Positions 46,044 through 56,510 of a DNA stretch of 64,000 nt are shown piece by piece. Within the stretch, counting starts at the first letter, position 1, and each line of letters starts with the position of its first letter. Position numbers and translations under genes: made by a program. The notes beneath the pieces are model-generated. The model did no database searches. It was not told the origin of the DNA and was given only the letters and a program-made list of their open reading frames with translations. The stretch is from the NCBI GenBank assembly GCA_950295325.1, contig OX485805.1, positions 25,159,501 through 25,223,500 on the forward strand. The letters run 5' to 3'. Source of the stretch: Polytrichum commune (taxonomy: Eukaryota; Streptophyta; Polytrichopsida; Polytrichales; Polytrichaceae).

Positions 46044-47559
46044 TGTGAGCCCAAAAGGGTGCCCACATTTAGTCTTAGACCCTTGAAACGTTAGTTGATG
46101 CACTTTGAAGTAGCATGTTACTTCACAAAAATATAAAAAGAGTGAAATGTTAGTCTTAGAAGTACCATGTTGTAAGAGGCTAGGATGTGAGTTGTTATTG
46201 TGTTTTTACCTTCGGAAGGATTTGAATGAATGAGGATAGGTAAGGAGAACTTGGATTGAGTAGTTAGTGAGTAGGCTAGTACAAATGGATGGAGACAACC
46301 AAAGTGACTCAAGAGGCAAGTGCATTCGAATTGGGATGAATGGAGGATCACATGGAGCGCACAAGTGGACCACCTCATCATGGCCACTTAATGGGGAAGG
46401 CCCAAGGAAGAATGCAAGGTGGAGGATAAGCAAATTCTCAAAGCACCAATCAAATCACGAGTTAAGCATCGTGGTTTGAATTAAGTGGTGAGCGACGATT
46501 TGGAAAAGTAAGGGGAGAAAGTTATGGCGGCGGAAAGCGAAGGAAGCTAAGTTTGGGTTGAAGCATCCCAAGTTTGGTAAAGTGTGGTAGGTAGAAAGCC
46601 AAGGCTAGTTAAATGTTCGAATTAGGATCCTTGTTGATCATTTGAGGGAGGAAGGCTTAGAAGATAGGATTGGCGCCTACTAAGTAGGAGGAAATCTCAA
46701 GGGCTTATCGTGAGCCTTGAGGGTGCTCACCCCCTCAAGCTTACTATATAATCCCTCATTCTTCCCTCACTCATCCTCTCTTTCCTTTGTGCTCCAAGGC
46801 ACCCCACGAATTATAAGTGTGGGTGTGGGAAGCCATATTGGAGCACATGTGTGTGCTTAGTTTTTAGTTTGAGAGCCAAGGCTTGTTAGCCTTGAAGAGG
46901 GCTTGACCTCTTGGTAGAATTAGTGTTGACGTGAAGGATTTTAAAGTTAATTCATGATTCCAATTTGTGGTACTTAAAGTTCATGTTTTGAATACACGTG
47001 GTTGCAAGTTCCATGTTTAAGAGTTGAGCACTTGATGTTGTGATGAGTGCAAAAATATACTTGTGTGGATTAGTTAGTCTTAGTGAAGTTAGGAAATTCT
47101 CTCTCCCCCTCTCCTCTCTAGGATTTTAGGATTTTAGGATTAGAGAAGAATTGTGTGATTAGAAAGGGGTTGTTAGTAGAATTAGGGAAATTAGGTAGGA
47201 AGATTAGTTAAGGGCTTGAATAATTAGTGAGGTAGTTGGGGATTACAACTACAAAGTTGTGGGTTCATGAAGGAGCTGGGTTTATGAAGGAGCTGGGTTT
47301 GTTTAGTTAGAAAGTAAAGAGCTGGGTTTATGAAGGACCTGGGTTTATGAAGGAGCTGGGTTTGTTTAGTTAGAAGCTAAGAAGCTGGGTTTATGAAGGA
47401 GCTGGGTTTATGAAGGAGCTAGTTAAATCCAAGACCACTTGAAGGGTGAACCTTGCACTATGGACTCATCCAAGTCCAAATCCAATACCGCGGAGGAATG
47501 TGAGCCCAAACCCACTACTCGGACTACGGACGCTTAAGGGTGGGGGGTTTGGCCTCACA
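46044..47559 (+). repeat. 3' LTR
   Basis: 1,516 bases, starts TGTGAGCCC and ends CTCACA. Sequence appears identical to 38515-40030 throughout, including the minisatellite. Provides the polyadenylation region of the element. Confidence 0.97.
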
Positions 47560-48091
47560 GAGAGCCCACAAGAAAGTGTCCGAAGGCCGTCCCAACACAC
47601 CTCCAAACTCATGTAGTGTGGTCACGGACCCTCAAGTGTAGTGTGAAGTCATATGTGACCAGGCCCTCAATCAAATCCTAACTCAATATTGATGTCCTCC
47701 AAGAGGTGGTTTTTGAAAATAATCCAACTCACCATGAAACACGATCCATTCGATGCCATGTAGCACTCCATGTAGAGTGCACATCCATCTTGCATTCACG
47801 TACTCCGTTGGTCCTTCAAGCGTAGTGTGAAGTGGCGAACTTGGACCGGCTCCGCCTTATCCGCCGATGAGAGTGCTTGAAGTGTAATGGTCACGGGCTC
47901 TCCACCTTGTGTGTGGAGTGGTCGCCAATTTGGAACGCTACCAACATATGTGACTAGGGACATTGGTCACTCAACCAAACGTGGTAAATGCAACTAACTG
48001 AAGTGTGCCAAATCTGAAAATCCATGGGGATTGCACTTACACAACCTACAATATAATATTAACCCAACCAGTTGTTGCACATAAAGCAATG

Positions 48092-48944
48092 CAGACCTTG
48101 GACAATTGCCCAAATAACTACAGTTAACTAGAATTTTTTCAATACATTTTAGGGAACATGTATAGTTAACTATAGAAAATTCAAACCAATTTGAAGAACA
48201 ACCAAAGTTAACTTAAATCATTTAAGACCAGATTCAAGAACAATTATAGTTAACTAGAAAAAAACCAAGCATTTTTACATATTCAAAGAAGTTCGCCTCT
48301 TGATTTGCTTTAGTTGAGGGCCTTTAATATGCTTGGGCCATTGAGGATCATCAAGAAACGCCTTTATAGGATCACTCATAGTGTTGGGCTCTAGAACGAC
48401 CTCCATGTACACCACCCACACAAATAACACACTACACTAAATAAGATATTTTGTGTTTGATTATATGTAATGTTGTCACCACTCTACCTTGCTTAACACT
48501 AATTTTCATTTTTTTTGACAATTAGTGTTAGAATATATGTGAAGATATGTTGGATTTCTTCTTTTATCATTGCTTTTTCATATGCTTACTAACACTAAAT
48601 TCAAACATGTAACTTCCACATATTACCATAGTTGATATTTAGTGTTTGAGTCTACATTTAATGTTACTTACTTTCATAGGATTTTTGGTATTCAATGTAT
48701 CAAACACTAAATATCTTATCTAGTGTAGTGACACTACAACACTACAACATAAATCTACGGACATGTTGTGCTCAACTTTAGTTAACTAGATACAACTATA
48801 GTTAACTAGATTTTCCGGCAGACCGAATTTAAAACAACTATAGTTCACTACATTTTTTGGTGGGCCAAATCGCAAACAACCATAGTTACGAAAGGCAACT
48901 AGTTAGCTAATAGTTGAATTAGTTGGTTAGTTGTCCAAGGTCTG
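48092..48944. mobile_element. Non-autonomous hAT element with GTTAACTA subterminal repeats
   Basis: Begins CAGACCTTGGACAA and ends TTGTCCAAGGTCTG, a perfect 14-bp inverted repeat. The 8-bp duplication AAGCAATG flanks it at 48084-48091 and 48945-48952. Subterminal regions on both sides carry repeated TATAGTTAACTAGA motifs, at least four left and four right. No transposase. Its centre is occupied by a CACTA-type MITE. Confidence 0.9.
48430..48730. mobile_element. CACTA-type MITE nested in the hAT element
   Basis: 301 bp. Starts CACTACACTAAATAAGATAT and ends with the inverted ATATCTTATCTAGTGTAGTG (one mismatch). Flanked by the 3-bp duplication ACA (48427-48429, 48731-48733). The inverted repeats extend to about 28 bases. 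No ORF. Confidence 0.88.
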
Positions 48945-49373
48945 AAGCAATGGTTCTGATTGCATCCCAATTGAATATAGCCTACTCAGTGAGGGTCATG
49001 CCAAGGTATTGGACCAGGTCTAAGCATGAACAAACTCACGGTTATAATATTCGGCCACCGAGACATACCCAGGAACCACAATTGTATAAGTGGTCCACGC
49101 AACCGACAACCATCAACTACTGGGACTTGGCAATTGAGAGGCGGGAGAACAGAACTAGACATATATAGTACGTGTGGTGCTCATAGTGTATGTTTGCTAT
49201 CGTCCATTAATGAAATTATCGTGACTTAACAAAGTAAATGAGGATCGACATGGGTCTACATCACCCTCTTCTCATTCCACACAAGTAAAATGTACCCAGG
49301 CGTGGTCACATAAGCGACTCAAATGTACCCATTTCGTTCCAAACTACGATTAGCGCATTCCACACTATTTCCC

Positions 49374-50103
49374 TCCGGGGTGGACTCTTCATTGGGAACT
49401 TAAATGATGTGTGTGGGTCACTATGAAATTCATCCCCCTATATACAAGAAGCTTATAGAGAAGGAATAAACGTGTACGTACTAGCGGCATGCTAGAACAT
49501 GGGCTTGTGTGTTTATACTACGTTTATAGTTTAATGTGATAAATGCCTACACTACATATACTTAATCAAAATCATGGGTTAAGTAGGCCTTTATTATATA
49601 TTGAAATCCACTTACACTTTCCAATGAGAAAGCCATTGAACAAATTTCCATCCATGGCATGTAACTCAATGATTTGCATCAAACAAGCAAAGACAAGAAC
49701 ACAATAATTTTACCCACAATCTGGAGAGCCACACTCAAAGGAGTCCATGAGCGCTCCAAGAGCCTCAATTTGAAAAAAGAAAAAACTTAGAACCCAAATG
49801 CAAACCTTAACAAGAATGGACAAGGTAGTCATTGAGGACTACCTTCACGTGACAACGATGGATGTTGACGTGAATTGGATGAAACTAACTCACCTATTGT
49901 TAATTTTCTATCTAAACCTTAAGGCTCTTTTTTGTACATTTACCTTTACTTAAATTATTTTAATAGCCTTCTCAAATGTACACACTAGAAAAAAATAATA
50001 CAACTCCCTTCTACATACTATGTACGTTAAATTAATGCCTCAAATATTACCCCTTCTTACACTCATGTTAGTACGTGCGTGCTATGAAGAGTCCACCCCC
50101 GGG
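49374..50103. mobile_element. Mutator-like (MULE-derived) MITE
   Basis: Ends TCCGGGGTGGACTCTTCAT and, inverted, CCCGGGGGTGGACTCTTCAT, differing by one added G and one base. The 9-bp duplication CTATTTCCC lies at 49365-49373 and 50104-50112. A 9-bp duplication is typical of Mutator-like elements. Non-coding interior. Confidence 0.8.
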
Positions 50104-50112
50104 CTATTTCCC

Positions 50113-51422
50113 TATGATTACATGCATTGTTCTTTGTGAAACTTACCTACACCATCCGTCATGGTATCCCTTTCATACACACAAATTTGAACAACATAGC
50201 CATAGCTTAATATACATATTGCTTTGCCGCATCTTAAAATTCATGATATGAGGCCGTATCGGATTCTTTGGATGACGAGTCTTTGTTCCAAACCATTCTT
50301 GGCCACATGGCTCGTGGCACTATGGGTGCATATGCCATCCCGATTCCTATCATGTACCACCTCCCCTAGTGTGGAATTGTCTAAGGTGACTTCACCCCTG
50401 CATACGCATGTACAATGTTCAAGATTGAAGCCCTCATATGGGTTTCATTTTTAAGGGCTCTCAATTTTAGTTTCCAGTTGAAGTCTTGGTTCAAATCCAA
50501 GATGTTAATCCAAGAATATAGAAATGAAATACAAAACTCATATTAAACTCATGCGTGAATTGTATGGTACATGTTTCCAGTACAGTGTGGAGAATTAAGA
50601 ATCAACCATGTAACTCCATTTCTTGTAGTGACAATGCCCTACGCTTGTTGGTTCTTGTGGCGCTTTTCTAAGATTCAAAATTGCCATTCCAATTCATGAA
50701 GTCAACTCCAAACCCAATTAGACTAACTCTCATTACAACATCTAGTGTGTCAAGGTTGAGTCTAGTTCTCCTCTCAGTCTTAACCCAACTCTGCTTCAAG
50801 AAACCACGCTCAAAGAACTAGATTCCAAAGCTCAATAGACATCTAGATATTGTGGGAAATGTCCTAGCTAATGATATCAACGAAACAAACCCTCAACCCA
50901 CCATCAGAACATAACCAAACTCGTACATCCCTATGATTTAGAAGTTGCATAGTGCACTTACCTTTTGAAGGTAAGACCAACGGTGGTGAGCTTACGTACC
51001 TTACTTTTAAAGACAATTAGAGACATTACAAGTCATCAAGTAACACCAATGGCAATTGTTCAAGCTAAAATCGTCGATTTGGAGAATTTAGGGAACACCT
51101 TAGGAGACGAATTGTTCAACACATACGCAAAGTGCTCAAATCAACTCTATTTGCCACTTTCTTGTATAGAATGTATGCTAACATTGTTAACACAATCAAA
51201 GGGACACAATACTCTTAAACACAAAATAAACTCAAATGACAGATGTTGTAGTCGCTTAATATGCTTAATTGAAACATCACTAAATATATCGAAAGGAAAT
51301 CTATCTATCTACCAATCTATCTTTTCAAATTAGCTTCACTATGGAATTGAAGGGCATTGAGGACTTCAATTTTAAACATTGTGTGAAGCGGTGGCTTGGA
51401 TTAGTTGTCAGGGCCTACGATA
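50113..51422. other. Gene-free spacer
   Basis: Several short plus-strand frames (76-122 codons) lack any recognisable domain. At 50616-50631 a lone CACTA-like terminus (CCATTTCTTGTAGTG) is present without a partner in view. Confidence 0.45.
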
Positions 51423-51494
51423 TGTCATTGTAGTATAGTGGTAAGTATAATCGCTTGTCACACGGGTGACCCAGGCTCATCCCCGGCAGCAGTG
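51423..51494 (+). tRNA. tRNA-Asp-like sequence (GUC anticodon), probably a pseudogene
   Basis: Aligns with plant tRNA-Asp over 72 positions. The D-arm and A box (TAGTATAGTGG) are intact and the anticodon loop TTGTCAC gives GUC. The acceptor stem, anticodon stem and T loop are damaged: GGTTCGATCCC is replaced by GGCTCATCCCC, spoiling the B box. A T-run at 51502-51510 could act as a Pol III stop. Best read as a decayed tRNA or a tRNA-derived retroposon head, not a working tRNA. Confidence 0.6.
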
Positions 51495-51510
51495 TCATGC
51501 AATTTTTTTT

Positions 51511-51919
51511 CTGTCATTTCAAAAGCCAATGTTAACTCGCAATTAACATTGACTAATCAATTTTTCGTATGAACAATGCTTGACGAGCATATTATATCGA
51601 GGACTTCAAGTGACATCTTCATTTTCAATTTGGGAATGCGTTTTGAAGGGCTATTTTGAGAGAGGTATATTTTGAAGGGCCAAATCGCGTTTGAAGGGCA
51701 TTGAAGACTTCGATCTTGAGTATTGCGCATGTTCTAGAGCATCGTTATTGATGTTTACCGGCTTTGCGGAGCATCCTATCTTCATGGTCATTTATGATGC
51801 GCATGCTTTGGGGTTGCTTTGTAAAATATATACTTTATCCTTGTTCCATTGGGTCATCATGAACGAAAACTTGCCAAACATTTGGAGAGAAAACATAAGG
51901 ATTGGCTTCTCATGGCCAC
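51511..51919. other. Gene-free spacer
   Basis: Contains two short direct repeats of 'tttgaagggc…ttgaggacttcaa' type (near 51350, 51600 and 51690). A 90-codon frame here has no recognised domain. Confidence 0.4.
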
Positions 51920-52471
51920 TTTACACCATGCACCATGGAAGAAGGCTTTATTCCATGGTCTGACTAGATGGTCCAACATCTATGGTCTGATTTGTTTTTA
52001 AATCCATTCATAAAGTCTTTGGGCCCCTCATTAGGAATAAACCAAATGTGGACCAAGAGGAATGACCATGCACCAAAAATGAATATGCAGATTTTTTATT
52101 TTTTCATATGTCCAAAAAGGGCAATTTTGAAAGAAAGAAAATTCAAGTTTGACCATTCTCTTGTCTTCTCTTGTTTTCATTTTCTCTTCCCCGAGAAAAA
52201 TTTCATTAAAAAAGTATTATAACAAATTTTCTCTACCATGGGCCCTTGCCTTTTTATACGAGAACACCTCTTTTGCCTTTCCCACCACAAAACCTGTTGG
52301 ACCAAGTTTGTGGATGATGTAGGCCTTAAAATATGTCTTTGAGGGACCTCGAACCCCATGGTCACTCTGACATTTTTTCCTTGGTATAAACCAAAGGGTC
52401 CCGGGACGAGTTCAACAACCAATCACAAAGTTTACATGGCCTTGGGACAACTTCATGGTCCATGGTGTAAA
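51920..52471. mobile_element. Possible TIR element (MITE), family unknown
   Basis: TTTACACCATGCACCATGGA on the left is matched by the inverted TCCATGGTCCATGGTGTAAA-like end on the right (CTTCATGGTCCATGGTGTAAA region, 52451-52471). No clear target duplication. Other short inverted blocks occur inside. Confidence 0.4.
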
Positions 52472-52648
52472 CAACCCCTCAATACGCTATGGTAAATTTG
52501 GTTAGTATACCATGCCTTTCTTGGGGTCGATAGAATGATTCAACCCATATATGGTCAACATAGGCTTGCCATGCGCTTGCATATTGTCCATATTGTTATT
52601 TGGTGGTTGGATGAGGTTGGGATTTATTGTCATCATGTTAGCCCCTCA

Positions 52649-53080
52649 GACAAGCACAAAAACTAAACTGTTGGTTTAGGACTTCATGCACTCACACTTC
52701 CGGTTGGTACTTCTGAAAGTTTACAAATCAGAACTTAAATTTATAACATGTATACATGACTCCACACAGACCAATACTTTCAAGTCTTCCCTAGTCTCAG
52801 TAGTCTGGACAAATCTCTTTTCCGACTATGACAACTCTAGTCACTCATGACACTTAAATGCTTGAGAAATGAATGGTGGTTGTGCATATAAGGTCGATAA
52901 TCAAATACTATTCTTGTGGAACCCGGAATTTAAGAGACTCACCTTGCTTATAAATAAAATCCGGTGCAAATTTATGAAGGGAGTCAGACATCGAAGCCCC
53001 AACCACTATTGATGGCTACATAAATCATCCAACTTGGCCCATTGATTAACATCCCTCACATCCCAACCTCCTAATACAAT
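52649..53080 (+). repeat. Copy of the 'aactaaactgt' dispersed repeat
   Basis: Follows the repeats at 10940-11690 and 30150-30920 from 'agcacaaaaactaaactgt' through 'cttgagaaatgaa', 'acttggccc' and 'gattaacatccctc'. Shows that this repeat is not confined to the TNL duplication. Confidence 0.65.
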
Positions 53081-53099
53081 ATGTAAATATATCAAGTTG

Positions 53100-53395
53100 G
53101 ACCAAACCGTTGTAGTTTTGAGCCTTTAAGATATGAATGACAATGGTGATTTGTGCAAGCTACATATATATAGTTGAACAATTCTAAGGATTATCTCAAC
53201 ATAAACTATAAATATCACGAGAGAAAGATGAGGTCGGCCTAGGGGATGCTATGAATGAGAGAGGGTTCACTCTAGGTTTAGCTTGTCTGTAAATCGGCTT
53301 GTGCACTATCATAGTATAGTCGGTTGGTGTAATAACATGTTTTGTGCCAAATCTAAGAGAATTAGTCTCTATACTCCATATCTAATTTACATTTC
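53100..53395 (+). repeat. 0.3-kb dispersed repeat, first of three copies
   Basis: Blocks 'caatggtgatttgtgcaagc', 'atcacgagagaaagatga', 'gaatgagagaggg' and 'gtgcactatcatag' recur at about 55431-55560 (partial) and 55560-55825. No coding frame is conserved. Confidence 0.65.
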
Positions 53396-53517
53396 TCGCA
53401 TCCCAACCTCCTAGTACACTAAGTACATTGGACGAGGTACACTAAGGGCATTTCTTAATCGTAGAACCTAGGAACCATGGATTGCATGAGTGATACCTAA
53501 TAAAATGAGCTTCTATT

Positions 53518-53917
53518 CACTACAATAAATAATGTATTTATTGTCACCAATTTTGTTTGTCTTGCTTGACACTCAATGTAAACCCCCTTGTAGTGTTGAC
53601 CAACACTTCATGTGAACCTAACATTACTTGTCATTCCTTGTAAAAACATTTGGACATGAGAAGTTTACAATGTTTCGTTTCTTGTCACTTACTAAGTGAT
53701 TTTTCATCCAAATATGAATCATCCACAATAGTATTTCATTACAAAAATGGTAGGATGCATTATATATGCCAAACTTCATTTCAATGATTAGCAACTGGAT
53801 CAACTTAAAGTAACTTGGAGTGACAATACTTGTAAACTTGTTCATACCAAGTGTCACTAGAAAATTTACCACAACAACATAAAATATTATATGACATCAA
53901 CAACAATATTTAGTGTA
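53518..53917. mobile_element. CACTA-like MITE, diverged
   Basis: Starts CACTACAATAAATAATG. The interior shares 'cactcaatgtaaac', 'cttgtcacttactaagtgat' and 'tttcatccaaat' with the 37767 and 56136 copies. Ends near AATATTTAGTG. The boundaries and target duplication are not clear. Confidence 0.55.
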
Positions 53918-55430
53918 ATTATGATAGTGCATATTGAAGAGAGAGAGGTGGCCATTTCTTGAGCAATTATATCCTTACTTTCAAGTTTAGTCACTTCTTA
54001 GTACATCCTCTTCTTTAGAGGCCATTCCATTACCCTACATATTTGTGTGTTCTTCAATACCCAAGAGGGTGGGTGGGACCATCCCTGAAGGAAAATTTGT
54101 GTCTAACTATCTTCCCAAATTTGATGCTTTCCCATATAGGTTTGCCTCCTACCACTTAAAATTTATATCATCAATAAAGTAAGGTGATATTTACCTCTAA
54201 TACGTTCTTAACCCTCTTTACACTTAGGTAAAATGTTGTGCTAAGTATCCAAAGGTTACATGTTCAAGTTCAAAAACGTGTGCAAGACAAAATCAATAGA
54301 GCTTCAAAAGTCTACCTTAAATCCATATGTTTTGTATTCTAAATTATCTTGTAGAATACATAAGCAACATACACATAATTTTTTGAAGAAAGATGAGATA
54401 CAAAACTTAAGAGTGCTACCAAAATTGTGAAGGTTTGCCTCACATGTGCCCATGCCACCAACGAAATCCACAAAGAGGGTTTGGAACATACATGAGGTAA
54501 ATATCAGCGAAACCCAATTGTTATCTATGTCACATAATCATGTACAACATAAACATCCATTTTGTATCACCAAATACACATCCTGCCATTGAGTATTCTA
54601 CACGTTCTTTAGCCATTTGAATCACGTGAGACTGAGCTTTGTAGCAGGTGACACACTCCTTCCACCTTTACTAGTCCTCACTACTCAACCTAATCTCAAG
54701 GGCTACTTAGGGTAATTAGCCGTTGTTACTTCAATTATGAGAAAAAACTCTCATGATTTCCCCTGGAACATGCAACACAAGAATTATAAGACTCTTGAAG
54801 ACTATTACCTCCTCCCAAATGTGAACACCTTGAACATGTGTGGAAAAGCCAATGTCATGCACGTGTCTCGCCAAGAATAAGCCCATGGATTCTCACAAGG
54901 TTGGGTTGGAAATATAAGGTACCTTGATACCCTAGGTGTGATTGTGTGGGTCACATATAGTAGAGTGCCACGGCTAGTTCACGTAGTGCATTTTTAAAAC
55001 GACGTGCGCCATAATATAGGGAGAATTAAATTTGTTTGACATAAAATTTATAATAGAATTCCAAATAATGAAGGGTCCATTAAAAGTAGACGATCACATT
55101 ACAAGTAAGGTAGATAGGAATAAAATGTGGGCCATCCTTTTTTTTGTAAAATTAACATAGGGGCTGAAAATAAGGATCCTAGGATGTATGTTTAGTAGGA
55201 TCGATTTTGTACAGATGTCTCACGAGGGATGGATGAAAAAAAGCTTATGTTTGCCCAGAAATGGATGAAATTGGAAGCCTAACCCTAACTCTCTTCCCGA
55301 CTTCTCTCGGTGGCTCGTCTCCCTAGCTTTTCTCGGTGACTTCTCTAAGTTGCCTCTCATTTCCTATGGCTTCTCAAATTTTGGCAACTTCTCTACTCCA
55401 ACATCGTCATCTCCTGCATGAATAAATTAC
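53918..55430. other. Gene-free spacer
   Basis: No gene or delimited element supported. Pyrimidine-rich stretch 55290-55400 (TCTC-type). Confidence 0.4.
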
Positions 55431-55825
55431 AATGGTGATTTGAATGAGAGAGACTTCACCCTAGGCTTAACTTGTGTGTACATTGGCTTGTGCACTATCA
55501 TAGAATAGTCACTTGGTGTAATAACGTGTTTTGTGCCAAGTCTAAGAGAATTGGCAATGCTAAATTACAATGGTGATTTGTGCAAGCTACACATGCTTGA
55601 ACAATTCTAAGGAATATGTCAACATTAACCCTAAATATCACGAGAGAAAGATGATGTCGGCTGAGGGGTTACCGTGAATGAGAGAGGGTTCCCTCTAGGC
55701 TTAGCTTGTCTGTACATCAACTTGTGCACTATCATAGAATAGTCGGTTGGTGTAATGACGTGTTTTGTGCCAAGTCCAAGAGAATGGGTCCCTATACTCT
55801 ATATCCAACTCCAATTTACATATCG
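55431..55825 (+). repeat. 0.3-kb dispersed repeat, second (partial) and third copies in tandem
   Basis: A partial unit at 55431-55560 is followed directly by a fuller unit at about 55560-55825. Both carry 'ggcttagcttgt' or 'ggcttaacttgt', 'gtgcactatcatagaatagtc' and 'cgtgttttgtgcc'. The first copy is at 53100-53395. Confidence 0.65.
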
Positions 55826-56135
55826 CCCCCTTCAAACATGACCAAACACCATAAATAAATACACCATGAGGTGGCAAGTGCCCCCAACACCACCACCACT
55901 ACCACACACAAATCGTCAATCACTCGCTATGTTTTCAAGCTTGCACTTCAAATCATAAGCAAGGTGTGAGCTCAAAGATCTAAAAATTGCAATCTATAAA
56001 TTCCAGGATGGCTTCCTAGGTTCAAGAGTCGAGGGAATAAGAATGGTCTTGGAATGGTCATTGTATTCAAAGGGTTAAGAATTGGGAGCCAAACATGGTG
56101 TCTAGTATAAAAGGATTTCAAGTAGTTGGGAAGTA

Positions 56136-56508
56136 CACTAAATATGATATTTAGTGTCAAACAATATTTAATGTCACTATGGTAACTTTTTGGATGACAC
56201 TTCTTATGAATAAGTGAACAAGTATTGTCATGGATGATGGATGAGTTCATCCATTGGCCTAAACCCTGCCTTCTTTTGTTAGCAACTTATGGTGAAATAT
56301 TGTCATGGATGATTGAAAATTGGATGAAAATCACTTGGTAACTGACAGTATGTGCAACACTGTAAATCTATAACTCCTGAAAATAACTTAAAAGGAGTGA
56401 CAAATAATGTTGGTTCAACATTTAGTGTTGGTGACACTTAACCGCAGTTTTACATTTAGTGTCAAGCAAGACAACTAGAATTAGTGACATTACATATCAT
56501 ATTTAGTG
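56136..56508. mobile_element. CACTA-like MITE with palindromic termini
   Basis: Left end CACTAAATATGATATTTAGTG is itself a palindrome. The right end mirrors it (…ATATCATATTTAGTG). Flanking TA on both sides (56134-56135, 56509-56510); a full 3-bp duplication is not evident. Non-coding. The best copy of the family also seen at 583, 37767 and 53518. Confidence 0.7.
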
Positions 56509-56510
56509 TA

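Larger units (their letters stand above)
38515..47559 (+). mobile_element. Complete non-autonomous Ty3/gypsy LTR retrotransposon lacking RT and RNase H
   Basis: A 9,045-bp element with two 1,516-bp LTRs (TGTGAGCCC … GGCCTCACA), flanked by a perfect 5-bp duplication GAGAG (38510-38514 and 47560-47564). Reading the LTRs side by side I find no difference, implying recent insertion. The single internal ORF (40940-45982) encodes gag, protease and integrase; the RT and RNase H section is absent while the frame stays open. It must therefore have been copied with a polymerase supplied by a relative. The integrase order and lack of a chromodomain suggest a non-chromoviral gypsy lineage. Confidence 0.95.
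38466..47923 (+). mobile_element. PIF/Harbinger MITE, copy 3, split by the LTR retrotransposon
   Basis: The left 49 bases (GGGCCACTTCACATACGAG…, after TAA at 38463-38465) stop at the target duplication GAGAG. The remaining ~360 bases resume at 47560, beginning with the second GAGAG followed by CCCACAAGAAAGTGTCC. Joined, the two parts follow the copy at 35012. The right terminus (GTGTGTGGAGTGG) is mutated and lacks a clear TAA. Confidence 0.85.

Noticed and set aside
50616-50631. Lone CCATTTCTTGTAGTG, resembling a CACTA right end
   Set aside because: No matching left terminus or 3-bp duplication could be found upstream, so I do not call an element.
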